A DNA stretch of 64,000 nt from G963665495 sp963667575 (GCA_963667575.2 CAXXHY010000062.1:1-64000); one strand, 5' to 3'; shown: positions 28,301 through 38,196, numbered from the stretch's first letter. The notes: generated by a model not told the origin, from the sequence alone. Numbers and translations are program-made.

Positions 28301-29326
28301 CCTCAGCTGCTTCCTGCTCTCATCAAGGGCGCTCTGGTAGACCCGGCAACTGGTGACATCGACCCCGGCGTCGAGATTTTTCCAGCCAGAGCCTGGAAAC
28401 AGATTTATTCTGCCGGAAAAATGGATAATTTTTCTGGTCCCGTCCTTGGCTACATAGACAATATCTTCCAGATCTCCATCAATACGTTCTTGCAGCGAAA
28501 GCTGCCGGATCTCGTCCCGACAGGTTGCATCGGGAAACATACGGTGCAGGATCTGCTTGTCATGAACAACATCCTCTTCCGTATAACCGAGAATACGTTC
28601 GCTCTCCTTGTTCCAGAATATATAGTTGCCATCCTCATCGTGCGCATGGATCAGCAACGGCAGTCTGTTGAAGATGTCCTTGATGTCCTGGTTCTGAAAA
28701 CCGCATGAGGCCTGATCGTTTTTGCATTGGATCTGCTCAAGCCGTTTTTCGAACTCAAAGGAGTCCCGATCTGGGGAAAGGTATTCATCCGGAGGTAAAA
28801 ACGAAGGATTGGCACAGACAGTACGGTTGCGCAAAATCAACGGATGGGTTGCGAGAACTTCCAGCAGAATTTTGCCCGAAAACAGTCGCTGGTCGTACAG
28901 ACACCACAACTCCACATCTTTTTTTGAAAAAATGGAGTTCACACGGCTTTCGTAGTTCAGCAATTCCTGCGTTTCCAGACCTTGCGAAAGCATCCAGGCT
29001 TTTTCGCTGAACAGGCACAGCCTGCTGTCGGGAACTTCCTTGGCTGCGGAAATGACGCCTTGCAGGTATTCGAGCAGCAGTTCCGGAGAAACTGGCCCGC
29101 CCTCCAGAAAACCCGTTTGTGCTGGGATAATCTGCAATACGCCCGTTCCTTCATAAGCGGACCTGTGCAGACCGGCCTCTTCCATCCGCTGCCAGGCTTT
29201 GTCAATCGTATCCGTATTCGCCACGTAGATCACATGGCATCCGTCACCCAATCGGGCACGCAGAAGCGGTGCAAGAGAGGCAGTAAGCTCTTCATCAGTT
29301 CTGTAAAAACTGCATACATGCCCCAT
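25383..29326 (-). pseudogene. MEDS/multi-PAS kinase, frameshifted, acceptor His replaced by Asn
   Basis: Two frames join into a 1314-residue protein if one base is added near 27252-27255 (a 4-T run on the coding strand). The N-terminus (1-165) looks like a MEDS sensory domain (C-S-F-Y-R-T-D-E-E-L; L-C-L-F-S-E-K-A-W). Six or seven PAS domains follow, then a HisKA-like helix reading I-R-N-E-L-R-T-P-L-K-G, where Asn (codon 26028-26030) replaces the usual phospho-acceptor His. N- and G-box remnants remain (S-L-I-K-N-A-V-E; D-S-G-T-L; G-S-G-L-A-R-Y). So it is both frameshifted and a likely pseudokinase. It precedes the yqjDEK-like cluster by 82 bases. Confidence 0.8.
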
Positions 29327-29675
29327 TTTTTCTCCCCCGGCTGTGTAATTTACCCATTGACACTATCTACTAAGATGCAAGATGAACTTATTATCAAAAA
29401 AGTACTATGATTCCAAACTGATTCTATATGTAAGGAAAAACTCTCAAAAAAATTGCATGCAATTGGAATAACACAATCCCTATTCCTCATGAAATACAAC
29501 AGACTAACGCTGTGCAATACAATAAATTCGGGGAAGGCTTCGAGAGGCGTGCCTATTCTGTGAAAACGGCATTCAAACCCGAAAAAAAATCGAAGGCGGA
29601 CTGTCAAAAACAGTCCGCCTTCGGGATTTCAAAGCAGGTGTGGTGCAGCAAACATCCGGATGCTGCATATGAAAG
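29327..29675. other. Intergenic region between the MEDS kinase and trpS
   Basis: About 350 AT-rich bases. The part below 29580 should hold the minus-strand kinase promoter; the rest carries the trpS terminator. No gene is seen. Confidence 0.5.
29582..29623 (-). terminator. trpS terminator
   Basis: A perfect 14-bp stem (CGAAGGCGGACTGT / ACAGTCCGCCTTCG) with a 5-base loop is followed on the minus strand by ATTTTTTTT. It is the strongest terminator in this half of the window. Confidence 0.95.
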
Positions 29676-30683
29676 CTACAGGGTCCTGATACCCACGGCC
29701 TTGCGTACTTTTTCCAGCAAAGGCACGGTGAATTCCCTGGCCTTCCGGGCGCCCTCCTGCAGTACGGATTCAATATATTCGCCGTTCTGCATCAGCTCTT
29801 CATAGCGCTCCCTGGGCTCTTTCAAAATATTGTTCAGGTATTCGAACAGCTCCGTCTTCATGGTGCCCCAGGCTATGCCGTTGGCATAGCGTTCCTTCAT
29901 CTGCTCTTTTTCTTCTTCCGAAGCAAACGCAGCGTAGATGCTGAACAAGGTGCAATCCTTGTACTCTTTCGGCTCGTCAGGTCCCAGAGAATTGGTCTTG
30001 ATCTTCATGATCAGCTTGCGCAGGGCCTTTTCCGGAGCAAAAAGCGGTATCACGTTGTCGTAACTTTTGCTCATCTTGCGTCCGTCCAGCCCCTGAAGCA
30101 AAGGCACGTTCTCATCGATCATCTCTTCGGGCAGCACAAAGGTTTCGCCATAATAATTGTTGAAGCGCATGGCGATGTCCCTGGCCATTTCCAGATGCTG
30201 TTTCTGATCCTGCCCTACGGGGACTTTGTGGGCATTGAAAATCAGGATATCTGCGGCCATCAGGATGGGGTAGCAGAACAGCCCGACGTTGACGTCCTTG
30301 TCCGGATCCGCATGCTTTTCCAGCATGTTCTTGTCCACGGCGGCCTTGTAGGCATGGGCCCGGTTCATCAATCCCTTGGGAGTGACGCAATCGAAAATCC
30401 AGGCCAGTTCCATGGTTTCATGAATGTCGGACTGGCGATACAGGACAACATCGTCCGGATTGAGCCCCAGGGCCAGCCAGGAGGCGATGATTTCCTTGCT
30501 GGATCTGTGGATGCGCTCGGGATCCTTGCATTTTATCAGGGCGTGGTAGTCGGACAAAAAGTAGAAGCATTGCGCGTCGTCGCGTTTACTCATTTCAATG
30601 GCCGGACGAATGGCGCCGAAATAGTTTCCCAGGTGCGGGGTTCCGGATGGAGTGATGCCTGTCAGGATCTTGGTAGTTTTCAT
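29676..30683 (-). CDS. trpS: Tryptophan-tRNA ligase
   Basis: The 335-residue class Ic synthetase has the HIGH-equivalent P-S-G-T-P-H-L-G-N-Y near residue 12 and the K-M-S-K-S motif near 200. It charges tRNA-Trp in the cytoplasm. AAGGACG lies before the ATG. The gene ends at the 29582 terminator. A terminator at 30732-30769 separates it from the M50 protease upstream, so trpS either has its own promoter in about 50 bases or relies on read-through. Confidence 0.98.
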   Translation of the reverse strand: MKTTKILTGITPSGTPHLGNYFGAIRPAIEMSKRDDAQCFYFLSDYHALIKCKDPERIHRSSKEIIASWLALGLNPDDVVLYRQSDIHETMELAWIFDCVTPKGLMNRAHAYKAAVDKNMLEKHADPDKDVNVGLFCYPILMAADILIFNAHKVPVGQDQKQHLEMARDIAMRFNNYYGETFVLPEEMIDENVPLLQGLDGRKMSKSYDNVIPLFAPEKALRKLIMKIKTNSLGPDEPKEYKDCTLFSIYAAFASEEEKEQMKERYANGIAWGTMKTELFEYLNNILKEPRERYEELMQNGEYIESVLQEGARKAREFTVPLLEKVRKAVGIRTL

Positions 30684-30731
30684 CAGGTGCGTCCTTGATC
30701 AATTTTTTAATAAACGTGCAGCAATCAGCCA

Positions 30732-30769
30732 GAAAAAAATGAAGGGAAAGCGTTCACACGCGCTTTCCC
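30732..30769 (-). terminator. Terminator between the M50 protease gene and trpS
   Basis: A 9-bp stem (GGGAAAGCG / CGCTTTCCC) with an 8-base loop is followed on the minus strand by TTCATTTTTTT. It ends the lepA-lepB-SH3-M50 run. Confidence 0.85.
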
Positions 30770-30780
30770 ATATATTTTGA

Positions 30781-31485
30781 TTATAAATGCATCAAAAGCT
30801 GAAACGCCTGCGGCGGCAAACCGAAAAGATCGATAAAAAGCTGCAGCATTCCCAGCAATACGGGTCCGAGTACCTGCCCCAGAATACCGAATGCGAGCAG
30901 CAGAATGATGACGATCATGCCCCATCTGCCAAAGCGCATATACGAATACGCCAGCTGCGGAGGCAGCAGACCGGCGATTATGTTGCTGCCGTCCAGAGGC
31001 GGCAAGGGAATCAGATTGAACAGCCCGAGCACGATGTTCACCACCACGCCGGCCGTACAGATCAGAATCACCGGCAGCATCACGCTGGCCAGCGTGGTGC
31101 CCGGCTGGACGCCCACGGCCATCGTGACCATAAGGCGCAACAGCAACGCGAAAATAACGGCCAGGACAAAATTGGTGGCTGGTCCGGCAATGGCCACCAG
31201 CACCATCCCCTTGCGCGGATTCTTGAAATAACGCGGATCAATGGGAACGGGCTTGGCCCAGCCAATGACAAAGGGCGCGACAATGGCCGTCAGCACGAAC
31301 ATCAGCGTCCCCATGGGATCCAGATGCTTGATGGGATTGAGATTTAGGCGTCCGCGACTTTTGGCGGTGGGGTCGCCCTGGAGATAGGCCGCGTATCCGT
31401 GCGCCACTTCGTGACAGACGATACCCAGCATCAGAGGAACGAAAAAGATGGCGATTCGCTCTATGGCACCGGAGAATTGTTGCAT
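30781..31485 (-). CDS. Site-2 protease family (M50) zinc metalloprotease
   Basis: The 234-residue polytopic protein has six or so membrane segments. H-E-V-A-H-G at about residue 25 is the HExxH zinc motif. N-L-I-P-L-P-P-L-D-G-S near 160 is the second motif, whose Asp completes the zinc site. This short form lacks a PDZ domain, like the archaeal and YwhC-type S2P group. Substrates of such minimal forms are not known. AGGTG precedes the start. Confidence 0.92.
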   Translation of the reverse strand: MQQFSGAIERIAIFFVPLMLGIVCHEVAHGYAAYLQGDPTAKSRGRLNLNPIKHLDPMGTLMFVLTAIVAPFVIGWAKPVPIDPRYFKNPRKGMVLVAIAGPATNFVLAVIFALLLRLMVTMAVGVQPGTTLASVMLPVILICTAGVVVNIVLGLFNLIPLPPLDGSNIIAGLLPPQLAYSYMRFGRWGMIVIILLLAFGILGQVLGPVLLGMLQLFIDLFGLPPQAFQLLMHL

Positions 31486-31551
31486 ATTGCACCTGCGTAG
31501 CCGCTGCCTGCAAGTCAGCGACCGTGACGTCTGGCAGCATGCCCTGACGGG

Positions 31552-32583
31552 CTAGGGCTGCATTTTTACTTTCAAAGAAAAGGAAGCGCTTTTCCGGGCA
31601 TGCACCACAATGATCTTGTCGCCGGTGGAGACGCAACGCCAGCTGAAGGCATGCTGTTTTTCGGCGACATGGCCGCTGGCCGGCGTATAGACATCGAAAA
31701 CCGCTGCACCGCCGGCGGGCTCCAGCCCCAGACTCACCGTATTTCCTTCAATGCCCAGAAAACGGTAGCAGATCTGTTTTCCCGCAACGGCCTTGCCCTT
31801 GAGCAGGGTCTCCTTGTCTTGTTTTGTAAAGGCTATCCGCTGGTAGCTTTCGCAGCCGTCATTGCCGAAACTGCTGCTGCGTACGGGCCGTTTTTCCGGT
31901 TCCACCGCATCGTCTGCCTCATCGGCATCCGCAGTTTTTTGCAGATTGTCCGGCGCCGCGGGCTCATCCTCCGGCCCCTGCGGGATTTGCGCCAGCAAAG
32001 GAGGCTCCGGCTCGTTGTTCACCAGAGGTTCGTCAAATTCCTCTTTCTGTCCGGTGCCGGAAGTAGGCGGCTCCTTGTCGTCCACGATGGGGTCGTCGTA
32101 CTCGGAGGATTCAGACGCGACCGTCTTTCGGGGCTCTTCGGCCTTTTTGACCGGCTGCGTCTTTTTCTGAGGCTGTTTTGCCTTTTGCTTGTCACTGGAA
32201 GCGGATTGTTTACCGGACTTTTCAGTCTGGTCCTTTTTCTCTGCTGCGGCTTTTTTTCCGTTCTTCTGCTTAGCGTCCAGATAACGACGATAAATATAGG
32301 CCGAACGGCCGTCCACAAGCTTGAAGCAATGCCAGCCGTTGGTGATGCTTGTTACCCAGACGCTCGTGCCCTGAGGTACGATGCCCATGGCCTCGAAATT
32401 GTTGCCAGGGCCTTTGCGCGCGGTCATGTTCTGGTTGACGATGAACTCCCGCGGGGAGTTGAAAGTGTCGTTCCATTCGTCGGCCCAGGTATGGCGGGGG
32501 CAGAAACAGGACAACACCAGCAGCGACAATGCCATGAGCAGCCCTGCGGACAGCCCCAGGCTTCGTTTTCGATGCAGTTGCAT
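31552..32583 (-). CDS. Exported SH3-domain protein
   Basis: The 343-residue protein has a signal peptide (1-35, ending T-W-A). Residues 40-105 form a bacterial SH3-like domain (F-I-V-N-Q-N-M-T-A-R-K-G-P-G-N-N-F), a long Lys/Glu/Ala then Asp/Glu/Pro linker follows (105-230), and a C-terminal beta domain (240-343) contains two cysteines. SH3b domains bind peptidoglycan or proteins in the periplasm. It starts 15 bases after lepB. Function not recognised beyond export and likely cell-wall association. Confidence 0.78.
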   Translation of the reverse strand: MQLHRKRSLGLSAGLLMALSLLVLSCFCPRHTWADEWNDTFNSPREFIVNQNMTARKGPGNNFEAMGIVPQGTSVWVTSITNGWHCFKLVDGRSAYIYRRYLDAKQKNGKKAAAEKKDQTEKSGKQSASSDKQKAKQPQKKTQPVKKAEEPRKTVASESSEYDDPIVDDKEPPTSGTGQKEEFDEPLVNNEPEPPLLAQIPQGPEDEPAAPDNLQKTADADEADDAVEPEKRPVRSSSFGNDGCESYQRIAFTKQDKETLLKGKAVAGKQICYRFLGIEGNTVSLGLEPAGGAAVFDVYTPASGHVAEKQHAFSWRCVSTGDKIIVVHARKSASFSLKVKMQP

Positions 32584-32598
32584 AACAGCCTGTTCGCG

Positions 32599-33201
32599 CT
32601 ATCTGATGATCTGGCCGATACGGTTCCAGCGAATGTTGGACAAGCCGTTGGACGACCAGTACAGCAGCCAGGCCTTGCCCTTGATCTTGTTTCTGTCCAC
32701 AAAGCCCCAGAAGCGCGAATCATAGGATTCGTCCCGGTTGTCGCCCATGACGAAATACTTGCCTTCCGGCACGGTCACCGGGGCCATGTTGTCGCGGCGG
32801 CTGGCGTTGGTAACGGTGTCCGTATGCTGCGTATAGGGTTCGTCGAGCTTTTCACCATTGCGGTAGACATGCTTTTCGCGAATTTCAATGGTATCTCCGG
32901 GCAGTCCGATGACCCGCTTGATAAAATCTTTGGAAGGATCTTCAGGGAACTCGAACACCACGATGTCCCCATGTTGCGGATCGTTGAACTCCGCCAGCAT
33001 GTAGTGGGTAAAGGGAACCTTGATGCCGTAGCCGATTTTGTTGACCAGAAGATGGTCGCCTATCTGCAAGGTTTCCAGCATGGACCCTGAAGGGATCTTG
33101 AAGGCCTGAATAAAAAACGTACGAATAATAAGAGCCAGGATAATGGCTATTATGAGTGCCTCTGAATACTCTTTCAGCATCTTTTGCCAACGTGGGGTCA
33201 T
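32599..33201 (-). CDS. lepB: Signal peptidase I LepB
   Basis: The 200-residue protein has one N-terminal membrane segment (14-32). The catalytic serine is in I-P-S-G-S-M near 40 and the lysine in K-R-V-I-G-L-P-G-D near 98, with the late box G-D-N-R-D-E-S-Y-D-S-R near 158. It removes Sec signal peptides at the outer face of the inner membrane. AAGGACTC precedes the ATG. It lies 57 bases after lepA, the classic lepA-lepB pairing. Confidence 0.98.
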   Translation of the reverse strand: MTPRWQKMLKEYSEALIIAIILALIIRTFFIQAFKIPSGSMLETLQIGDHLLVNKIGYGIKVPFTHYMLAEFNDPQHGDIVVFEFPEDPSKDFIKRVIGLPGDTIEIREKHVYRNGEKLDEPYTQHTDTVTNASRRDNMAPVTVPEGKYFVMGDNRDESYDSRFWGFVDRNKIKGKAWLLYWSSNGLSNIRWNRIGQIIR

Positions 33202-33257
33202 GATGAGTCCTTAATGTTGATGTGGGAATGGAGAATCTGCCGAACACAATGCCGGAA

Positions 33258-35063
33258 TCAGTCTTCACCAGTTTTCAATGCAGCCAGGAACGCTTCCTGA
33301 GGGATTTCGACATTCCCCATGCGTTTCATGCGCTTTTTCCCTTCTTTCTGCTTTTCGAGGAGCTTGCGCTTACGCGTAATATCGCCGCCGTAGCATTTGG
33401 CGGTCACGTTTTTGCGCAAGGGAGGATTACGCTCCCTGGCCAGTATTTTCTGACCAATAGCCGCCTGGATGATGACTTCGAAAAGTTGCCGCGGAATGGA
33501 CCGTTTCAGCTTCAGGGCCACGGCCCTTCCCTGCTGATAGGCGTTGTCCTTGTGCAGGATGCAGGACAGGGCGTCCACGGGCTCGGTATTGATGAGAATA
33601 TCCAGTTTCACCAGTTCGGCTTCTCTGTAATCGATAATTTCATAATCAAGAGACGCATATCCGCGCGTCATGGATTTCAATCGGTCGAAAAAGTCAAAGA
33701 CAACCTCTGCAAAAGGCAATTCATAGGTGATGATGACCCTGGTGGAAGTGAGATAGCGTACGTCCTTCTGCAGGCCGCGCTTCTCTTCGCACAGTTTGAA
33801 GACATTGCCCACGTATTCGTTGGGCACATGAATTTCCATCCGGGCGTAAGGTTCGTAGAAGGTGGCGATGTCCTGTGCAGGGGGCAGTTTTGAAGGGTTG
33901 TCGATGTCGTAGGTCTCGCCGTTGAGAGTTTTGACCTTGTATACGACCGTGGGGGCGGTGGCAATGAGATTGGCCTGGAACTCGCGTTCGAGCCGTTCCT
34001 GGATGATCTCCATGTGCAGCAGCCCCAGAAAACCGGCGCGAAAACCAAAACCCAGCGCCTGGGATGTTTCCATCTCGAACTGAAAGGCCGCATCGTTGAG
34101 CTGCAGTTTTTCCAGTGCGGATTTGAGCGGTTCGTACTCCGCCGGTTCGGTGGGATACAATCCGCAGAAGACCATGGGTTTGACCTTCTTGAAGCCCGGA
34201 TACGGATTCTTTGTGGGATTGTCCGCGTCAGTGATGGTATCGCCCACGGGCGCATCGTGCAGGTTCTTGATGCTACCGCACATGAACCCCACTTCGCCGA
34301 AACCCAGTTCTTTCACATCCGTGGGTTCCGGGGAGAATACGCCCAGCTTGGTGACCTCGAAATCCTTGTCCTTGGAGTAAATTTTGATCCGCTTGCCCTT
34401 GCGGATACTGCCGTCCATGATCCGGAACAGCACCACAACGCCCTGGTAGGAATCGTACCAGGAGTCGATGATCAGGGCCTTGAGCGGCGCATCGGGATCG
34501 CCCTGGGGCGGCGGCAGCTTGGTGACCACCTCCTCCAGAACCTTGTCCACATTCATGCCGGTCTTGGCGCTGACGTCCACGCTGTCCGCGCAATCCAGTC
34601 CAATGGCTTCCTCGATTTCCTGGCGGACCCGTTCGGGCTCCGCGCTGGGCAGATCGATCTTGTTCAGAACGGGAATGATCTCCAGGTCATGGTCCAGGGC
34701 CAGAAACACGTTGGCCAGAGTCTGGGCCTCCACGCCCTGGGTGGCGTCCACCACCAGCAGCGCCCCTTCGCACGCGGCCAGCGAACGCGATACTTCGTAG
34801 CTGAAGTCCACATGCCCGGGCGTGTCGATGAGATTGAGCACGTATTCCGTGCCGTCGTTCGCAGTGTACGGAATGCGTACGGTCTGGGCCTTGATGGTGA
34901 TGCCGCGTTCGCGCTCGAGGTCCATCTTGTCCAGGTACTGCTCCCGGCGGTCGCGTTCGCTCACGACGCCGGTAATTTCCAGGATGCGGTCCGCAAGCGT
35001 GGATTTGCCATGGTCGATATGGGCGATAATGCTGAAATTTCGAATCGTGCTGTTTTTTTTCAT
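33258..35063 (-). CDS. lepA: Elongation factor 4 (LepA) GTPase
   Basis: The 601-residue length matches the family. G1 A-H-I-D-H-G-K-S-T lies at residue 14, D-T-P-G-H-V-D-F (G3) near 80 and N-K-I-D-L-P-S-A (G4) near 135. The C-terminal half has the LepA-specific basic tail (K-R-K-L-L-E-K-Q-K-E-G-K-K-R-M-K-R). EF4 acts on ribosomes, in biogenesis or back-translocation. It is the first gene of the minus-strand lepA-lepB-SH3-M50 group. Confidence 0.98.
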   Translation of the reverse strand: MKKNSTIRNFSIIAHIDHGKSTLADRILEITGVVSERDRREQYLDKMDLERERGITIKAQTVRIPYTANDGTEYVLNLIDTPGHVDFSYEVSRSLAACEGALLVVDATQGVEAQTLANVFLALDHDLEIIPVLNKIDLPSAEPERVRQEIEEAIGLDCADSVDVSAKTGMNVDKVLEEVVTKLPPPQGDPDAPLKALIIDSWYDSYQGVVVLFRIMDGSIRKGKRIKIYSKDKDFEVTKLGVFSPEPTDVKELGFGEVGFMCGSIKNLHDAPVGDTITDADNPTKNPYPGFKKVKPMVFCGLYPTEPAEYEPLKSALEKLQLNDAAFQFEMETSQALGFGFRAGFLGLLHMEIIQERLEREFQANLIATAPTVVYKVKTLNGETYDIDNPSKLPPAQDIATFYEPYARMEIHVPNEYVGNVFKLCEEKRGLQKDVRYLTSTRVIITYELPFAEVVFDFFDRLKSMTRGYASLDYEIIDYREAELVKLDILINTEPVDALSCILHKDNAYQQGRAVALKLKRSIPRQLFEVIIQAAIGQKILARERNPPLRKNVTAKCYGGDITRKRKLLEKQKEGKKRMKRMGNVEIPQEAFLAALKTGED

Positions 35064-35340
35064 AGAGGGCTCAAATACGTCGGTCCTTTTATTCCCGGAG
35101 ACCCCGGGCAGGCTTTTCTTTACGGCATTTGCTCAGGGAAGTCTAATTACAACGCGGTAAAAAACCCGGAGCCGATACAACAGATCAGATCACGGGCCGC
35201 ACTGCACCGCCCCCCAAAAACGTCCCGCAGGCAACAGGCTCGGTACTCCGAATCCGGCCGCTTTTCAAGAGTCAATGGACAGTGTATAAGCATTAAAATG
35301 AAATGGTACACCTTCTTTCCCGATATTTACGGGTAATCGT

Positions 35341-36216
35341 ATGTCACAATTACGCGCACTGCTGCTCCATCCGATCCCTGAAGTTCGTACTTTTCTTCGA
35401 GAAGCCCTAGAGGAGTGCGACATCGTACGCGTCCTCGGGGAAGCCGCCAATGCCCATGAGGCCCTGGAACTGCTGGACGCCATCCATTACGGGGTTTTCT
35501 TCCTCGGCGTGGATCTGGACCAGGACATCAACGGCATCGAACTGGCCCGCATGCTCTCCACGCGCAGCCGGTCTCCGGCTCTGGTGTTCATTGCGCAGGA
35601 CGAGAGCATGGCGTTCACCGCCTTCGAACTGGGAGCCACGGACTACCTCCTCTGGCCCGCCACTTCTGTCCGCCTGGAGCGGACCATGCAGCGGCTGCGT
35701 CAATTCAAGGCCCACTTCAAGGAAATTCCGGTTCCGGACGCCACTCCCGACACCCAACAGGACGACGACGGAATAGCCGGCGAGGAAACCCTCAAACTCC
35801 CCATGGGCGAGGAAGAGGAAGACAGATTCCTCCACGCCCTGCGTCAGGCCTGGAACCAGGAACAACGTTTCTCCACCATCGACATAGAAAAACTGGCCAT
35901 CAACCAGGACGGCCGTACCCTGCTCCTGCCCTACGATCAGATCATATTCGTGGAAGCCTACGAAGACTACAGTTATGTGCATACGGCCACGCAAAAATTT
36001 CTGACTTCCTACCGCATGAAAATGCTCGAGGACAGGCTGCGCAGGCACCGTTTTTTTCGCGTACACAGAAAATACCTGGTAAACTTGGACATGGTCACGG
36101 AAATAGCCTCACTGCCGGGGAGCAACTTCATGCTGCGCACGGCGGGAAAAACCCGCATCGAGCTGCCCATCAGCCGACGCCGGATTGCGGACCTGAAACA
36201 GATTCTCGGCCTTTGA
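35341..36216 (+). CDS. LytTR-type regulator with degenerate receiver
   Basis: The 291-residue protein starts at an ATG. An N-terminal CheY-like fold (1-120) is followed by an acidic linker and a LytTR DNA-binding domain (180-290: I-I-F-V-E-A-Y-E-D-Y-S-Y-V-H-T, R-V-H-R-K-Y-L-V-N). In the receiver, the usual acidic pair is replaced by L-L-H-P and the phospho-site strand reads F-F-L-G-V-D-L where V-F-L-D is expected, so phosphorylation is doubtful. It begins the plus-strand run with acs (63-base gap) and may control it. Confidence 0.85.
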   Translation: MSQLRALLLHPIPEVRTFLREALEECDIVRVLGEAANAHEALELLDAIHYGVFFLGVDLDQDINGIELARMLSTRSRSPALVFIAQDESMAFTAFELGATDYLLWPATSVRLERTMQRLRQFKAHFKEIPVPDATPDTQQDDDGIAGEETLKLPMGEEEEDRFLHALRQAWNQEQRFSTIDIEKLAINQDGRTLLLPYDQIIFVEAYEDYSYVHTATQKFLTSYRMKMLEDRLRRHRFFRVHRKYLVNLDMVTEIASLPGSNFMLRTAGKTRIELPISRRRIADLKQILGL

Positions 36217-36279
36217 TCCGGGATGTGATTATGCTGCGCGTATCCGCGCTGTTCTGCAAAGAGCCTCAAGGAGGGACTT

Positions 36280-38196
36280 ATGGACCATTCAGGCGCATTG
36301 GACGCACTGCTTCAGGAAGAACGGGTCTTCAGACCGCGGCCGCAGATGACGGCCCAGGCCACCGTCCCCCCCAAAAAACTCGAGGAAGCCTATAAAAAGG
36401 CCGAAGAAAACTACCTGGGCTACTGGGAAGAAGCCGCCGACGAACTGGACTGGTTCAAAAAATGGGACGAGGTACTGGACGACAGCAATCCGCCCTTTTA
36501 CAAATGGTTCGTGGGCGCCAAATGCAACATCGTCTACAACGCGCTGGACAGGCACATCACCACGGCCAACAAGAACCGCCTGGCCCTGATCTGGGAAGGC
36601 GAATCCGGCGATCGCCGCAAACTCACCTATTACGAACTCTACCGCGAGGTGAACAAGTTCGCCAATGCCCTGCGTTCGCAGGGGCTGGAAAAAGGCGACC
36701 GGGTGATCCTCTACATGCCGCCCCTGCCCGAAACCGTCATCGCCATGCTGGCCGTGGCCAAGATCGGCGCCGTCCACAGCAGCGTCTTTGCCGGCTTCTC
36801 CGCCAAATCCCTGCGCGCGCGGATCGAGGATGCCCAGGCGCGTTGCATCATCACCGTGGACGGCTTTTACCGCAACGGACGGGTGGTCAACCTCAAATCC
36901 GTGGTGGACGAGGCCACGGTGGGGCTCGGCAGCTACTGCGCCGAAACCGTGATCATCGTTCAGCGGGCCAATGTGGACGTGGACATCACCGAAGGACGCG
37001 ACATCTGGTATCAGGATCTCATCCGCCAGGAGCGCCCCGAATCCCCCACCGAGGTCATGGATGCGGAAGATATTCTGTTTCTGCTCTACACCTCGGGCGC
37101 CACAGGCCGGCCCAAAGGCATAGTGCATACGCACGGCGGCTACATGGTGGGCGTCAACAGAACCCTGAACTGGGTTTTCGACATCAAGCCCACGGATATT
37201 TTCTGGTGCACCGCGGACCCCGCCTGGATCACGGGCCACAGCTACGTGGTCTTTGGTCCGCTCATGGCCGGGGCCACCATTGTCATGTACGAAGGCCACC
37301 CGCTCTACCCGCAGGCGGACCGGCTCTGGTCCATGGTCGAACGCTTCGGGGTCACCATCCTGTATACCGTTCCCACCCTGATCCGCATGCTGATGCGCTT
37401 CGGCAAGGAATATCCCAAGAGGCACGACCTCTCCACCCTGCGGCTGCTGGGGTCCGTGGGCGAGCCCATCAATCCGGAAGCCTGGGTCTGGTTCTACAAA
37501 AACGTGGGCCAGGCGGCCTGTCCGCTGCTGGACACCTGGTGGCAGACCGAAACCGGCATGTGCATGATCAGCCCCATGCCCGTGTCTCTGCTCAAGCCGG
37601 GCTCGGTGAACAAAGGCCTGCCCGGCGTCGAGGTTGACATTCTCGATGAGGAGGGGGTACCTGTTCCTCCCAACATGGGCGGATTACTTGTCGTCAAAAA
37701 GCCCTGGCCCGCCATGCTGCGCGGTGTTTACAAAGACCCGGAACGCTATCTGGAGACCTACTGGAAAAAGTTCCCGGGCATCTACTACGCGGGTGACGTG
37801 GCGCGCAGGGATGTGGACGGCTACATCTGGATTCAGGGACGCGCCGACGATGTGCTGAACATCGGCGGCCACCGCCTGGGTACGGCCGAGCTGGAAAGCG
37901 CCCTGGTTTCGCACCCTGCCGTGGCCGAAGCCGCGGTCATAGGCATCCCTGACAAAATCAAAGGGGAAGTCGCCAAAGGCTTTGTGATCCTCAATAACGA
38001 TTTCCCCCCCAGCAATGAGCTCGTAAAGGAGCTGCAGGCGCACATCCGCAGCGAACTCGGCCCCATAGCCGTTGTCAGAGCCATTGCTTTCCCCAGCGAC
38101 CTGCCCAGAACACGTAGCGGCAAAATTATGCGCCGCGTCCTCAAGGCCCAGGAACTCGGCCAGGACGCGGGCGATACTTCCACACTGGAAGATTGA
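36280..38196 (+). CDS. acs: Acetyl-CoA synthetase (AMP-forming)
   Basis: The 638-residue protein begins behind AAGGAGGG. The adenylation motif is Y-T-S-G-A-T-G-R-P-K-G near residue 267, with W-W-Q-T-E-T-G near 420 and the C-terminal G-K-I-M-R-R lysine near 615, the residue acetylated to control activity. It makes acetyl-CoA from acetate in two steps through acetyl-AMP. The length and motifs match Acs rather than propionate or medium-chain ligases. It couples to the protease gene by a TTGA overlap. Confidence 0.95.
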   Translation: MDHSGALDALLQEERVFRPRPQMTAQATVPPKKLEEAYKKAEENYLGYWEEAADELDWFKKWDEVLDDSNPPFYKWFVGAKCNIVYNALDRHITTANKNRLALIWEGESGDRRKLTYYELYREVNKFANALRSQGLEKGDRVILYMPPLPETVIAMLAVAKIGAVHSSVFAGFSAKSLRARIEDAQARCIITVDGFYRNGRVVNLKSVVDEATVGLGSYCAETVIIVQRANVDVDITEGRDIWYQDLIRQERPESPTEVMDAEDILFLLYTSGATGRPKGIVHTHGGYMVGVNRTLNWVFDIKPTDIFWCTADPAWITGHSYVVFGPLMAGATIVMYEGHPLYPQADRLWSMVERFGVTILYTVPTLIRMLMRFGKEYPKRHDLSTLRLLGSVGEPINPEAWVWFYKNVGQAACPLLDTWWQTETGMCMISPMPVSLLKPGSVNKGLPGVEVDILDEEGVPVPPNMGGLLVVKKPWPAMLRGVYKDPERYLETYWKKFPGIYYAGDVARRDVDGYIWIQGRADDVLNIGGHRLGTAELESALVSHPAVAEAAVIGIPDKIKGEVAKGFVILNNDFPPSNELVKELQAHIRSELGPIAVVRAIAFPSDLPRTRSGKIMRRVLKAQELGQDAGDTSTLED

